From Branchiostoma floridae (taxonomy: Eukaryota; Chordata; Leptocardii; Amphioxiformes; Branchiostomatidae), in contig NC_049994.1 of NCBI RefSeq assembly GCF_000003815.2, positions 16,476,523 through 16,540,522 of the forward strand: a DNA stretch of 64,000 nucleotides, in the 5' to 3' direction. The position numbers and the translations under genes are program-made. Every line of letters begins with the position of its first letter. Position 1 is the stretch's first letter. Positions 21,470 to 34,528 of the stretch are shown here, piece by piece. The notes under the pieces are model-generated. The model saw only the letters and a program-made list of their open reading frames with translations. It did no database searches and was not told the DNA's origin.

Positions 21470-24400
21470 TCAATTCTGGCATGAAGCACAGTTGACAACA
21501 TGCTCTCTCATAATCTTGTCATCAACAGTTGTAAAATTACATGCTTTACATTTCATTTCCACCTTTTCTATCTTCGTAAAAACATGAGTTTCGACATGAT
21601 CACTGTAGTCATCATATATCAAGACCGAGGTATCAGAGTCTGTCCTTTCGCGCTTGATGAGTTCTAAAGCTCCATTGCATTTTGAATTCGCTGTGGCTTT
21701 GTCTACAACCTCCCCATTGCATTGTGGGACTGCAACTGGTTTCCTCTTTACCCAGAATTCCAGTTGCTGTCCTGGAGTCAATTCCACGTCCTGTTTTGAA
21801 TTTTTACCTATTAACTTGTTGCACAAGACCAGTTCATCAGTTGGTTGCAAAACGAGGTTCATTCCGGCAATATCCGTTGCACCACTGTTTTGCACTGTGT
21901 CCTCGCTTCTGGCTGCTTTTGCACTCGGACACTCATTCTCTGTAGAGGTCACTCTCCTTTTACCATATTGCACTTTGTCACTACTGTCTGTACATGATGG
22001 ATGTACATTTGCATCAGCTCCATTGCTTCCTGTAACTCCCTCTCTTAAATTACACTCTTCCACAACTTTTTGATATGAACATTTGACTCCTGATTGGACA
22101 ATATTATCAGTAGTATCTTCTGACTTTGGTGCTATGTCGTCTGTCAAAAGATCATCATCCATTGTTCTTTTCTCTGACAAACCAAAAACTTTGGTAGAAT
22201 CTCTGTCTCCCTCTGAATCTTGTAGACTTCTGACATCTTGAATTACAAGGCCCTCAGGTTGAGCCAAGCCAGTACCCTCTAAATTTCTTCCACCTGAGTT
22301 CTCAATTTCCTTTCCTGTGGCACTGTCTGCGAGCGAATGATTGGGTGGAAGGGTGTCTGCAGACCGTGCTGCCTCACCCAGAAGTGTGGAGTTCTGTGTA
22401 AAACAAGGTATTCCTGCCATATTGTGGACCAAGGAAGGGTTTTGTCCCATCATGCCCATGAATGAAGGAGTTCCCTGCTGAAAGGATGAAGCCACAGACA
22501 TTTGAGGATTTCCGGGTGCCAGGCTTATTGGTGATGGTGTGGTGCCTTCAACTGAGCCATGCTTGGTAGACTGGTGTTCAAGGAGTTCCTCGTTTGTTCT
22601 GCAAAATAACAATTAACAATGTGCATTACAAACAGTATTCATCACAGTCCTTTTCAGAAACAGTATTACTGATCTATGAATTAACAAATCTTTGATTTCA
22701 AAGAAATGAGAGAATTCGAATGAAGTTCATTTTTAACTTCAATTTTGAAATGTATCAGAGAACTGATCAAAAGCTTGTTGGTTAGAGCTTTTCTTTCAAA
22801 ATAGAAATACTGAGTGTGTAAAGAATCTTTGAGAAAAATGAGAAAAGTTGATGTGGCAAATCAATGACCCAATCTTATTTCGCTGTCTATTCAGATGCCA
22901 TGTATCCTTTGCACACTTACAGTTAGCCTGGGTACCATTCTCTGCTGGTCGGCTTTGTGGGGCTTTGCCCGGCCCAGTGCTAAGGCACCGGCCTGCTTCT
23001 GTCAGCCTGTCTGATTAGCTGCCCTTTGAGATTTCACCCCTAGAGCTTGTAGTAGAAATGGGATGAATCCCTTGTCTTTTATATAATTACTGACCTGAAA
23101 CCATAGTAACAGAATGGACAGATATGATTGGTCCAGATGGTCAGGTGCCTGGCGACATGAGCCTTCATCTCTGGTTTGGTGGAGGAGGAGAAGTCACAGG
23201 CGGGACAGCGGAACGGCTTGAAAACTCCTGAAACATCAGTGTAACAACAAAACTGAGTTTCCTTTGCAATAAGAAAGGGCATGATTTATCAGGAGAAACC
23301 AGACTGATGCGCATGGCAGAAGAAAAGTGGATCCTGCAAAAAGAACTATACAACAGACCTGAGTCAGCTTACAGATGTGCCCTATGTGGCAGAGACTGTC
23401 ATTCTCATATAGGACTGTTCAGCCACAGTCAACGCTGTAGGGCTGATATCAATTAGGATTTTACCATGGTCAATATTGACGGAAGGAGGCCATATGTATA
23501 TGTATGAGTCATCTGTCTATCAAAGAACATCATCTCCATGCAAGCTGACAATAATGTTTTCCCCAGACACTTCATCCCTAACTAAGAGTCCAATCATTAG
23601 CACATGAATCAGAATGATTGCCAAACATAGTTATTAGTACTGGAAACAGGATGTCTCTAACCAGGGTTGGATAAAAAATAAGTCCACTAGTCCTATTGTC
23701 CAGGGCAAGTGAAAGTGCTGATTGGGCAAGTGCATGACCAACCCAACTTGGGCAAGTAAGATTTTTCCATTGAGTGAGATTTTGATAGACTTTTTACATC
23801 AAGCAATGGTCAACATGGAAAAAATAGAGGCAATTGCTGGAAGTGAAAATGCATATAAAAGTGCCATTTCAATTTTGGGCAGGTGAAAAATTGGTTCGAC
23901 AAGTAAATTTATGTGCTTGCCTGATAGGACAAGTGAATTTTAGACAACTTATCCAACTCTGGTAACATTGAAATTTTTGTTCAAATGGTAAAAACGTGAT
24001 CCTCTTACCCTTGTGCCTCTGCATGTGAATCTTCAGCTGGTTCAACTGCCGGCTGCGGTATTTACAGAACTTGCACTTGTGCGGACGGAAATCTGTAACA
24101 GAGAAAACTGAACATTGCAGAGGATGGTTTTACAGAAGATTCTATTCAATCTAAAGGAAAAATGCTACTCACACTCACTCACTATCCATGGTTAGATTTA
24201 TATTTATTATCTGCTATGATATGTGGCCTTTAACTTAAACTGTTTGCAAATACATGTACAGTAGTTATTGTGTACTCCTATGAGCAACTAAAATACAGGA
24301 CATAATACGTTATAGTTTTATTTGAGGTCAGTGTCAGCACAATTTTACATGAGATGTTCTTTAGAGGCGGTGATGAAGTTAATAAAACTTCCGAAGAAAG

Positions 24401-27400
24401 ACTGACATCTTCTATGGTGAGACCAATACAATTCTACATGAGTTGTTCTTTGAGTTTGAGGCAATGATACAGTTGATAAAACTTCCCAACAAAGATTGGC
24501 ATCCTCTATGGGTTGCATTTGAGATAAACACAATTTTACATGAGGCATTCTTTAGAGGCTGTGATAAAAACGATCAACTCACCAGAGTGCATAGTCATAT
24601 GCCTCCTGAGGTCGTACTTGTACCAGAACCGTTTCCCACAGATGGTGCAGGCGTTTGGCTTCAAATCATCCGCTCGCACAAGGTTCAACTTTCCCTTACG
24701 GAACACCGGAATGCTGCCCTTCGGAATTCCCTCCCTCGGAACACCATTCAGCAGAACTGCTGCTACCCGGGCTAACTTCTTTGCTCCTTTCTTTCTCTTC
24801 GGCCAGCAGGCTGTGTCTAAGCTTTTTTTGACTGGTCCATTTTTGGTAACTGTGTTTTTGTCTACCTGAGAATTTTCTCTACTAAGGTTCAAATCAGACT
24901 GGTGTGGGGAGTTGTCTTGTATGTCTTCTACACCCTCCTTTACAGACACACCCGCGTCTTGAGTTTCTGTTTTGTTCGGCAGCAAACTCGAGGAGGCTTG
25001 CAAGGAGTCTTGAGATTCTTGCTGCTCTGACAACCCCTGAGCTTGCTCATCATCATCTAAGGAAAAGTTGGTCTCTCCGGCGCCGTGCAGGTTGTTGAGT
25101 TGTGAGTTGATGTGACTGAGAGTTTTGTAGTTTTCAGGGCTGAGTTCGGAGCCAGGCGCGGTGTTGAACACCACCTCCGGGTGCTTCCTCAGTGTGTGGG
25201 CCTTCAGACCTGACTTGTCTTGGAACGGCATCCCACATATCCTGACAACAAATAAGAGACACTGTTGTATACGCTGTATGCTTACAATAGTGAGTAGTTA
25301 GTTTATGGAAAAATGCAGGCACAAGGTGGTCTCCTTTTCATTCCCCAAGGTGGATCATCTTGGGCTAAGAGGAACTACATTGTAGGTCACGGGGAGGAGA
25401 GAGACAGGGGTCAGAGTCTCTCTTGAAGCAACCTCGGGAGAAGGAGGTTATGTGTGTTGAGAACAGAGAGAGAGAATAAAAACTGTGGACTGCACCAAAG
25501 TGTGTCTTGGATTCTTTCAATCTTCAAGGATTTAAACGAGCTTGCAATAGAGACAAAAAAAATTGTCAGCAAGACCAGCAATGAGAATCAAGAACTACAG
25601 TCAAGTCTATCTGCAGTACAGTGACACTTAGGACATGAAGTTGGTAACAGTATACAGGTGGTCATCATGGAAAGGAATGACATGAAAGACAGATATAGAG
25701 AATGTAACAGTGCTACCAAACTGACCATGCCAATAGCTCTGAGCTTTTGGCTTTGTGGCTTGCACATTGGATTTGTGATCCGGCTGCCCAGGTTCTGCGC
25801 AGGTTCGAATCTCGGGAGTCTGGATATTGTTTCTTTCTGTTTCTACTCCCTTGTTGTTTCAGAGAATACACTTACCTGCAGGTGAATGGTTTCTCCCTGT
25901 GTGGACCCTGGTTTGTGCTAAGTGGACAGCTAATTGGCTGACGGCTAACCGTTTATCAGGGTCTCTACAAAAGCCTGTAACTAGAAGCCTGTAACTAGAA
26001 AGAAGTCTGTTCCTAGAGGCTGTACCTACCTGCAGGTGAATGGTTTCTCCCCCGTGTGGACCCTGGTGTGTCTCAGAGCTCCGCTCGGACGGTCAAACTT
26101 CTTCCCGCACAGGTTGCACCTGTGAAAGTACTTTGTCACAATCTTACCGGTCGCGTTCCCGGTGCTGTGGGTGTAGGACAGGTAAGACTCACTCACCTGA
26201 AGACATAAAGAGAAAGAAAGATAAGTTCAGCATCGTCCAGCATCTACATATATCAAGACTGTATATTATACAATGCTTAAAAAATAATGTTGCCCTATGG
26301 ATGTACGACAATGCTGCCTCATGTGCATGTGTTAGGAAACCCCAGGAACATAAAGACGCACAGACTGACAGACATACATGTATATACATGTATTGGGAAA
26401 CACAGATGAACAGACAGACAAGCCGAAAAAAATACTTTATTCTCATCCATGTAAAGAGTATTTATGTATGACTAACATTTCCTTTCTTTACTGTGTTCTT
26501 TTCTTTCAAATTCTGAAAAGAAGGCAAGGAAAAAAAAGCAAAAAGACAAGACATGAGAAGAAAGGACCAAACTTTTTTTTCAAAGCAAATCTCCCATACC
26601 TTAGTGATCATCCTGCCGTAGACCTCGCTCTGGTGGATCTGTTCCTTGTGGTTCTCCAGCCCTTCCCTACTGCGGAACTTTGCCTTGCACATGTTACATG
26701 AGTAGAACACGTCGTGGGAGACTTTGTTGGTCTGGTGCATGGCAGCATGGTGCACCATTTCTGCTGTCAGGTTGTCTGGGTCGAACATCTCGCCACAGAC
26801 ATTGCAACTCTGGAAATGTAACAATTTGTACATGTTACTGATTGTTAGATTTCTTACAGGAGTAGAACACATCGTGGGACACTTTGTTGGTCTGGTGCAT
26901 GGCGGCGTGGTGCACCATTTCTGCTGTCAGGTTGTCTGGGTCAAACATCTCGCCACAAACATTGCAACTCTGGAAATGTAACAATTTGTACATGTTAGAT
27001 TTGTTACATGAGTAGAACACATGATGCGACACTTTGTTGGTCTGCTGGTGCATGGCAGTGTGATGCCCCATTTTTGCTGTCAGGTTGTCTGGGTCAAACA
27101 TCTCTCCACAAACATTGCAACATTGTACATGTTACAGGAGTAGAACACGTCTACCCCAAGCCTCCATATATGTCTAACGCTTGCAATATGGGGAACAACA
27201 GACATCAAACCAGACTTGTGTGTGTGATTAATGTTGCTCTTCTGTATGTATGATATATCTCCTACTAGTAGTTGTTTGTGTTTAAATAAGGGCACAAACA
27301 AAGACAGGAAAACAAGACTGAAAACATGCAGGATTTCTCTGACTTCCTTGTTGTTTTCCATCTTTCTATCCTTTGGAATAACATACACACCTTCTATAGA

Positions 27401-30400
27401 AACTCACCTGTGAAATGTTAGAGACTCCAGGCTCCATCTGTTGACTGGATGTTGTCTGACTATCCTCCTCCATAGCCTCCTCCTCCTCCATAGCATCCTC
27501 TGCATCTTCATCATCCATCTCTTCCATATTTGGTAGTCCACTCCCCTCATTGGTCACGAACTGGTTGCTATGGATACCAAACATCTGGTTGCTTAGGCCT
27601 GGGTTGCCATAAAAGCCAGTGCCGCTGGATGGCTGTTGTACGATAGAGTTTGATACATTCAAGTCAGGAACAAACTGGCTGTTGGCCGAAACTGCTTGGT
27701 TGCCGGCAAGGGTTCCAAAATTGAACAGTTCTCTCTGTTTGATGTCGTGCAGCTCTGCAGAATGAGCCCTCTCCATGTGTACATTAAGGTTCCCCTTGTA
27801 GTAAGTTCTATAGGGACAGAAGGGGCAGCCGTGCGGCTTGACGCCTGTGTGGAGGATCCTGTGTCTTCTTAAAGAATCCACTCTGCTGAAGGGCTTCTGA
27901 CACGTCTCGCAGTGGTAAATCTTCTTCTCGGGGTCTGCAGTGTCTTCTAAGGAGTCTTGGCTTCCTTGGTCATCACCTTCACCTTGTCCCATCCCCAGAC
28001 CTTGTTCTTCAGATTGCTCAAAGAAGAACTGTTGCTCAGAGGTTGCTGACATTTCTTCAGGAGACGGTGGTTCTTGTTTTACTTGTAACGATGATCCTTC
28101 TTTACTGGTCACCATTTCAGAAGCACATTCTTCCGTCTTCACTTTCTCTCTCATCATCTCATCTTGTAAGCCAGTTTGCTCCTCCTGATTGTTACAGCCA
28201 CTGTCTTCTGTAATCTCCTCATCATTTGTAGACACCTCATCAGTAGGAGGAAAACCTGAGCCCCTGTCCTTCCCATTGTCCAGCATCAACTCAGTTGTCA
28301 CCTTCCCTTCCTCTTGTTTCACAAGCTCATGTGGTGATGGGAGCTCATCCTTCACAGTTGTAGATAGATCCAGTCCTTTTTGTTGAACCGTAGCCTGGCT
28401 CTCCTCTTCCAAAGACGTTGCCCCTGTAGATTCTGCATGATGTACTTCACTACTGTGTGTTTCATCGCTGTTTTCTTGAGTGTTGCTCTCCAAGTTGGGA
28501 GCCTCATCAGAAAGCTCATCATTCTCCCCATTGTCTGAGGCTCTCTGTAGGAAGGCGTCGTCCCTGGGTGTTGCCTCATGTGACCAGGTGGGCCAGACGG
28601 GGGACTCTATCCGGTGCACCCGGATCATGTGGTTGCGCCAGTTGCTCTTGTCGTTGAAGCGCCTGTAGCACAGGTCGCACTGGAAGGGCTGCTCACCTGT
28701 ATTGAACAACAAGAGAAAGTAGCAATTACGACCCAGAGACGATACAAACGGCTAATATCAACATCACCTCAGTCTGAAAAATGAGAATTAAAACTGAAAA
28801 ATGCAAATCAACATAGATTGACAAATAGTAACCCCGCACTTCAGTTTAGTCCAGTATGGAATAGATAGTGAAAAACAGGGTCACGTGTAGAATTGTTGCT
28901 AGCCCTTCTCCTTTAACATGTATATAACGAGGCAACTCCTTCAACAAAGGACCCCCATCATACATTTTGTATGTCCCTTCCAAAAGATAGTGCTGCCCCA
29001 CTCAAGTCAAGATGCCCATCCTAGGACTTGAATGGGGGTCTCCCAGTCACTAATTAATTGGAACCAGGAGCTCAACATGACATGCTGAGTAAGGCAGGAG
29101 TGCAATAGGATATTTAATGTACGACACTCACCTGTGTGGACTCGCAGGTGACGCTGCACCTCACTGGGTCGGCGAAACACCTTGCCGCAGATGTGGCAGG
29201 TGTGGAAGGTCCTCCCCCTCCGAGGTCGGCCTGGCGTCCAATACCCCAGGCTGCCTACGCGCTCCGCCCGGATGAAGTTCGAACGCGACTTCGGTGCAGA
29301 GAACACATCCCTGTCCTTTGCTAATGTAGAATGGAGCTCCATGTCGGCGCTTGCTTCGTTAGCCAATAAGGTTTCAGCATCTGCTGCATCCTGACCTACA
29401 GCTGACTCCGCCGAACTTGAACCATTGTGAACCAACGGCATCCCTTGTTGTTGTCCGAGGAAGGCTGCCGCCATATTGTCCCATGCATCATTCCCTCCTT
29501 CACTCACTCTACCACCTGAAGGAATCTGTTCATCCGTCCGTTGTAACTGGCTCAGTTTCTGCCATTGATCAGCAGATTGTGCTGATGCAATATTTCCATC
29601 CTTTACAGACTCTTGTCCGGTGGGACTAACAGTTGACCGTGAAGAACTGTGTAAAGCATTCTGCCAGGCTTGCACCAGCTCAGGACTCGGTGCTACAATC
29701 CTTGGCCCCACGCTCTTCTCCTTGGGAAACTTGGACACAATGTCCTGTATGACCTTCAGCTGTTCCAAGGTCAGACCTTCCTGTAGCCCTGCCATGACAT
29801 GTGGTGCCCCCCCTCCCCCTGGTAATGCTGGCTGTCTTGTTCCACCTTGGCTTCCAGAGGGACTTTCAACAGGAGGCTTCCCTACAACAGGTGGTAACAG
29901 ACCAGGATGACCAATCAGGGGGCTTAACATCGGCGGGATTGGCATACCAGGCCTCAACGGCAATCCCATCATGCTTAAGGGCATCGGCATGAACCCTATA
30001 TTCCCGGGGAAGGGCGGCTGCGCCAAGGGAGATGTCAGAAGACCAGTTGAGGTGCTGGTACGGACGGGGGGACTGCTGGGACCGGGTCTGGCGTAAGGGT
30101 GGAGGTGGCCGTGACACTGGTCGACGCCGGGAACACCGATCTTGAACATCTGGCTGGCTTGTGTGTCTAAGATGTTCTGTGTCTTCTGTGCATTGTTCAG
30201 AAGGCTCTGGGTTTGTTCCTGTAGCTTCTGGATGTCGGTGATGTGCTGCAGGAAGGAGTTCTGTAAGACAGGGTTCTGGGAGTCCTGCTGGGGTTGCTGG
30301 GTGGGGTTCTGGGTATCTAGGGAACCGTTGCCGGGCGTGTCATTGTGTCCTGTAGAGGGACCTGCTTCTCCACCCTCCCTTTCTGCAAAGTGGTAGAGAC

Positions 30401-33400
30401 AGAGACATTTTTAGCACATAGTTAGTTCATTCATGTAGCTCCTGAGTGCAATTCTTGATAGAATTATATAAAAAAAGTGTGTTCCTTAAACAGTCATTGC
30501 CTTTTGAAGTAAAAAAATGAATATATCAAGTGTATTTGGGCAAACAGCCAAAAGACCCACATCCACAAGATAACTGTTCTTTTTACAAGTATTGAGCGTT
30601 TTGTCCTAGCCGACCACTTGCCTTCTGTGAGCATAACCCTGCCTAACAAAACTGACTAAGACTGGCCAAATGATTTTGTCTTTACTTCTGTAGTATCTCT
30701 GACACAAGTAAATGAAAAACAATTTCTGACAAAATGTTCTTTGAGCTCCAATACAAACAAAGGGACAAAACTACACAAAAGCCTAACTTGTTTGTATCCC
30801 TGACAAAACCTTGCATTTCCATTTCTTCCCTTTTGTCTGCAAACAATAGTTAATACAGTACAACAGGAATAACAGCTATTGTAAAAACAAACCCACCACC
30901 TTTTAACTTTACAAATTGGTCACGTAACCTCTCTGACCTCATAAATCAAAGCAAGCAAAGAAAACAAGAAGAAATGAAGTTTTCCCACTGTATCGTATTG
31001 CTGTACATAGCAATACATTGAAAACACATATTCACAGTATCATACACTTGCAAGTTGGGTAGTCACTGCAAAAATAAAACTAGTAGTTTAAACTACCACA
31101 CGCATTTCAAGATTTTACAATTATCTAATTTCCTTTATTTTGACATGTCTTAGGTGTCAAGATGATGCCATTTTATTTCTGTCTCTCTCTATATATAGAG
31201 AATCTATAGAGTTGCATGTGACACAAAAAATGGTTAACACTAACAGTCTTTTCTCTGGACTTCTGCTTGGAGTCTTCATCAATCTAGTTCCCTTGCAACA
31301 TCTGCTTGAAGATAGCTACTTTTGCAGAATGCTAGCTACATGTTTAACAAGTTTTCTACAATATTCTCCTAGCTTACATCAAGGAGATTTAAAAAAAAAA
31401 AACTTCTTACATTGATTCCACACTTCCACAGATATCAAAGATACAAAATACATAGTGTTGTCTCTATATGTATTCATACATTATAAAAACACATCCAAAT
31501 GTTAGTGGAAAAGATATGCTTCCCATCCTGTGATGCAACAGTTATTCTGACCCACCGAAGTGTGAACTCATGTCTATCAGTATCAAATGTGTAACACATA
31601 GAAGACCAACTGTATCCCACCCCCTGCCCCCAGCGACCTTGCTACTTCTCCTCTCCACCCAACCAGCTGTTTCCAGTCAGCAGACTGGGTTATCTTAATG
31701 ACCTTCAAGTGTCACCTGCGTGTAGAACCTGACCTTCAAGGTTAACCAACTCTTGTAAGGAATCAAACCAGGAATACCATTTGTCAGAATGCATATCCTA
31801 AATGCAGAAATGCTGTATTTATCTGTTTTCTTCCACTGGGGAGCTTTCTCAGTCGGATGCACTGCTTTTCTGAATGAATAAAATATAAATAAGCAAAACA
31901 TTATTGGGAAACAATTTTTTCAAAGTCTTGAACTTGAGACATGACAAATAAGAGTACAAAAAAACTCCTATGACATCAGCGGCATCGTAAGTGTGAATTT
32001 TATTAGCTATCATTATCATCTTCTGACTCTAATAAGGAAGATCAAACCTTTACGTTTTAGTGTTCTAATATTTTTACACTTACTTCACTTTTTTTTCTAA
32101 AATCTTATTTTCTTTGTAGCAGTTTTGATCAGATGTAAGCAGGTTTTTACAATTAGTCCTTGATTATAGGATGGCAGTTTGTGGGCCAATTTTGCACTCG
32201 CTATCTGTTAAGTAATCTAAGACTCCGTTTCAAGTGGAGTCCTTGGATACGCAAAAGAGGTGCAAAAAGGCCCAATGCTGTAACCTGAAAATTGTGACTG
32301 GGCAATTCTTTTGCTCGACTGATTTCTTTGCCGTTCTTCTTGTGAACAATTATAAATAAGTACTATCAATCAATCTAGGATTGATAAAGGAGGGTTTACA
32401 AAGGGGGTCCCGAAAACGTTCAAAGAACCCCTTATGCATTATGATAAAATCAAGGAATGCAAAATTGGTCAGACTCACCACGAATTACATAAAAAGATGA
32501 CTTTCTCAATAAATTACAGGAAATCAAAATAGGCTGTCTGAAATGAGTGAAGAGCAGAAAATGCAGAAGCCCAGGGTATTTTTAGACTCTACAGATCAGA
32601 ATCTTTGGTGGGGTTTATGAACTGTGGAATTCTTTAACTTTATGTCTAGGAAGAACCATTTTTAAGACATCATCAACTTAATTAAGTTAATCTAGATTAA
32701 ATTAGTGCATTTCAGTAAGCTTTTCGCATTATTTTTTTAGACCATTTACTGTTGAGTAGATCAGAATCTTTAGTGGGGTTAGGAACTGTGGAATGCTTTA
32801 ACTTTCTTTACAAGAAGAATCATTTTTAAGACGTCATCAATTTAATTAAGAATTGATGAAAAAATGTGTGAAATTTACAATTCAGTTTAGCTTTTCGTGT
32901 TAGTTTTGTTTAGACTATTAACAGTCATGTTTGGTGGGGTTAGGAACTGTAGAATTCTTAAATTTTCTGAAGAATCACTATGAAGAAGTCATTATTAGAT
33001 CTAATTTAAAAATGATGCAGAAATTTATAAAATCAGTGCATTCAGTAATCTCTAAGTGTTAGTTTTAAGCTGTGAGTGTGTCTGTGAAGTCCCCACACGG
33101 GGCCCCTGCATTTCCAGCACCAGTCTTGAGTCCGCAGCCAACCTTGTCACGCACACGCACGCACACTGGGCATCCACAAACACCAGGGGGCCCACTTAGG
33201 CACACGGAGACGTGCCCTGGGTGCATTCCTGTGGGGAGCCGGGCCGTCCGTGTGCAAATAACTCGCCTTTCCAGCGAAGGGTCACGGCAGGCTGGATTAG
33301 CCCGTAATGGGAAACACTCGCACTGCTTAAGTCCTGTCACGCACATCTACGCACACTGCACACACGGAATATTCTCAGGGGCTACTAAATTTTACCAAAA

Positions 33401-33854
33401 CAGGGAGGAAAATTCGCATCAGAATCTTTGAAAAGCGGTTGGAAAATTGGGCTGTCACGGTTTTGAAACGTGTCAGTTGTTAGCGGTTTGTGTATTGACT
33501 TTACGGGTAAACATTGCACACAATCACGCATATATTCACGCACCCCCGGAGTGTTTGTTGTTGGGGTGGCAAAAACTGCAAACGATCGCCCCCCTGTCTC
33601 AAGAAACTAGGCTACTTAGGGTAGCAAGAATGTCGTTCGGCGGGTCGTTTTCATGATCGTAATGAGAAACACTCTGTGTGCGGGTAACTCGACACGCTAG
33701 CGAACTGTTCAGATATGCACGCACACGCATAAGTGCACACGGACGCACGGAAACTGCCCCCGCCCCAACACGCAACCACAGAATTTTTCTACCGCCTTTC
33801 CCGCCCCTTTTTACCTGCAAGTCTGGTGGGATTCTGCTGCTTTCTCCTCGACAT
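21470..33854 (-). CDS. Multi-C2H2 zinc-finger repressor-type protein with N-terminal MSRRKQ motif, nine exons
   Basis: Exons: 33854-33815, 30382-29132, 28696-27408, 26809-26600, 26196-26030, 25241-24583, 24092-24009, 23227-23095, 22598-21470; about 1653 residues, all phases agreeing. [12 protein letters not shown] resembles the NuRD-binding tail of FOG, SALL, BCL11 and ZNF423/521 proteins. A Gln-rich helix ([18 protein letters not shown]) and a proline-rich region follow. Twelve C2H2 fingers and a final C2HC finger ([21 protein letters not shown]) come in pairs separated by long acidic regions; finger 12 is split between exons 8 and 9. Sumoylation-like sites ([22 protein letters not shown]) suggest repression in the nucleus. 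Finger order does not fit SALL or BCL11, so I give no symbol. Several introns hold partial exon duplicates. It is head to head with DARS1. Confidence 0.88.
23662..23961. mobile_element. MITE with CAGGGTTGGATAA ends
   Basis: A 300-bp sequence in a zinc-finger gene intron with inverted ends (CAGGGTTGGATAA / TTATCCAACTCTG) and paired GACAAGTGAA-like inner blocks. The ends look hAT-like, but flanking 8-mers do not match. Confidence 0.6.
24338..24590 (-). repeat. Tandem triplicate next to the zinc-finger exon 6 donor
   Basis: Three diverged units of about 100 bp share AATTTTACATGAG, TTCTTTAGAGG and GTTGATAAAACTTCC-type blocks. The unit closest to the exon includes the real donor, so donor-adjacent intron has been copied into the intron twice. 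Confidence 0.7.
25735..25825 (+). repeat. tRNA-like SINE head
   Basis: TGGCTTTGTGG (A-box-like) and GGTTCGAATCTC (B-box) are spaced about 50 bp apart as in a tRNA gene, but the arms do not pair as a tRNA. In zinc-finger gene intron 5. Confidence 0.5.
25873..25920 (-). pseudogene. Partial copy of zinc-finger exon 5, donor end
   Basis: Repeats the exon end encoding [11 protein letters not shown] and a GTAAG donor, lying 157 bp downstream of the real exon end at 26030. It lacks the finger's cysteines and an acceptor. Confidence 0.75.
26810..27150 (-). pseudogene. Two tandem extra copies of the first zinc-finger exon 4 segment
   Basis: Units of about 145 bp at roughly 26855-27000 and 27003-27125 repeat the real exon's [28 protein letters not shown] and DVFYSC segments. 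The first extra copy keeps the TTTCCAG acceptor and has a GTAAGAA donor candidate in the middle of the finger linker; the second lost the acceptor AG. Inclusion of the first would leave phase 1 and shift frame. Confidence 0.85.
28900..29090 (-). repeat. SINE-like sequence sharing its tail with the 5S-derived copy
   Basis: On the minus strand a CATTCAAGTCCTAGG box, B-box-like, is followed by GGAAGGGACATACAAAATG and GGGGGTCC, similar to the tail GGAAGGGACGTAAAAGGGGG of the 5S-related element at 42.7 kb. A further relative lies near 19050-19180. Confidence 0.45.
30383..33814 (-). other. Zinc-finger gene intron 1
   Basis: A 3.4-kb intron. Apart from the tandem repeat at 32597-33066 and a CpG-richer part from about 33070, which may belong to the promoter, I see no exon or transposon ends. 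Confidence 0.55.
32597..33066. repeat. Three tandem units of ~165 bp
   Basis: Each unit contains GGTGGGGTTAGGAACTGT, a GAATTCTTTAA-type block, AAGACATCATCAA and a TAGCTTTTCGTGTTAGTTT-type end. The units have diverged by many changes, so the array is old. Confidence 0.75.
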
Positions 33855-34528
33855 GGCGATCCCCGGCACTGTCGTCCATGCACGGAGAAGTTTTGCGGCG
33901 AATTTCGCGGAATCTGGGAAGTTGTGCTCCAGAAAATTTCGTCTGCATGAAAACAAACAACCTATCAAAGTTCCGCCATGATAGGATATACCACTTAGGC
34001 TACTGTAGGGGTGTGAGAAAAGAGAAGAAATATAAAAGATCAAGAAAAAGACGTTTATTTTGTATATTGTGCAAAGAACATATAATAAAGTTTTGTTCTA
34101 TCAAACAATGATACTCAATATCTATTTTAATTACCTTTTATAATCTATAAAGTAGAAAATTTCATATATATCCCTAATCAAAGTAGATGATTCCTAGAAT
34201 ATTAGACTTATAAGAAATAGGGGTGTACATTATGAATTCAAGAGTAATATCAAATAGTTCTTATTTTCTGCTAACAAACAAGTCTCTATCGAATCTATTC
34301 GATATATATTTGATGTTTTGAGTTCATATAGTAAAATTTATTACTAATTTAGTATATACTCAAATTTCATTACCCATCCCTATGTTGTGGAAATAGTGGA
34401 ATATTCTGACATCCTAAGTAACCTCTGACCTTTTTAAAATAGCTGAGTTGCCGACGGAAAACGTGTGGCTAAGAAGTTAGACTTCCAGACTGTCTTATTT
34501 TGTAGTCAAACCTGACAACGTCTTAAAC
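33855..34528. promoter_or_regulatory. Head-to-head promoter region of the zinc-finger gene (-) and DARS1 (+)
   Basis: The start codons are 674 bp apart and divergent. GC- and CpG-rich sequence spans the zinc-finger start and runs into its intron (about 33070-33960), while the DARS1 side is AT-rich. No TATA box is clear. Confidence 0.45.

Noticed and set aside
21470-33854. Assignment of the zinc-finger gene as SALL (spalt) because of MSRRKQ
   Set aside because: SALL double-finger modules are not present and finger order differs; the motif is shared by several families.
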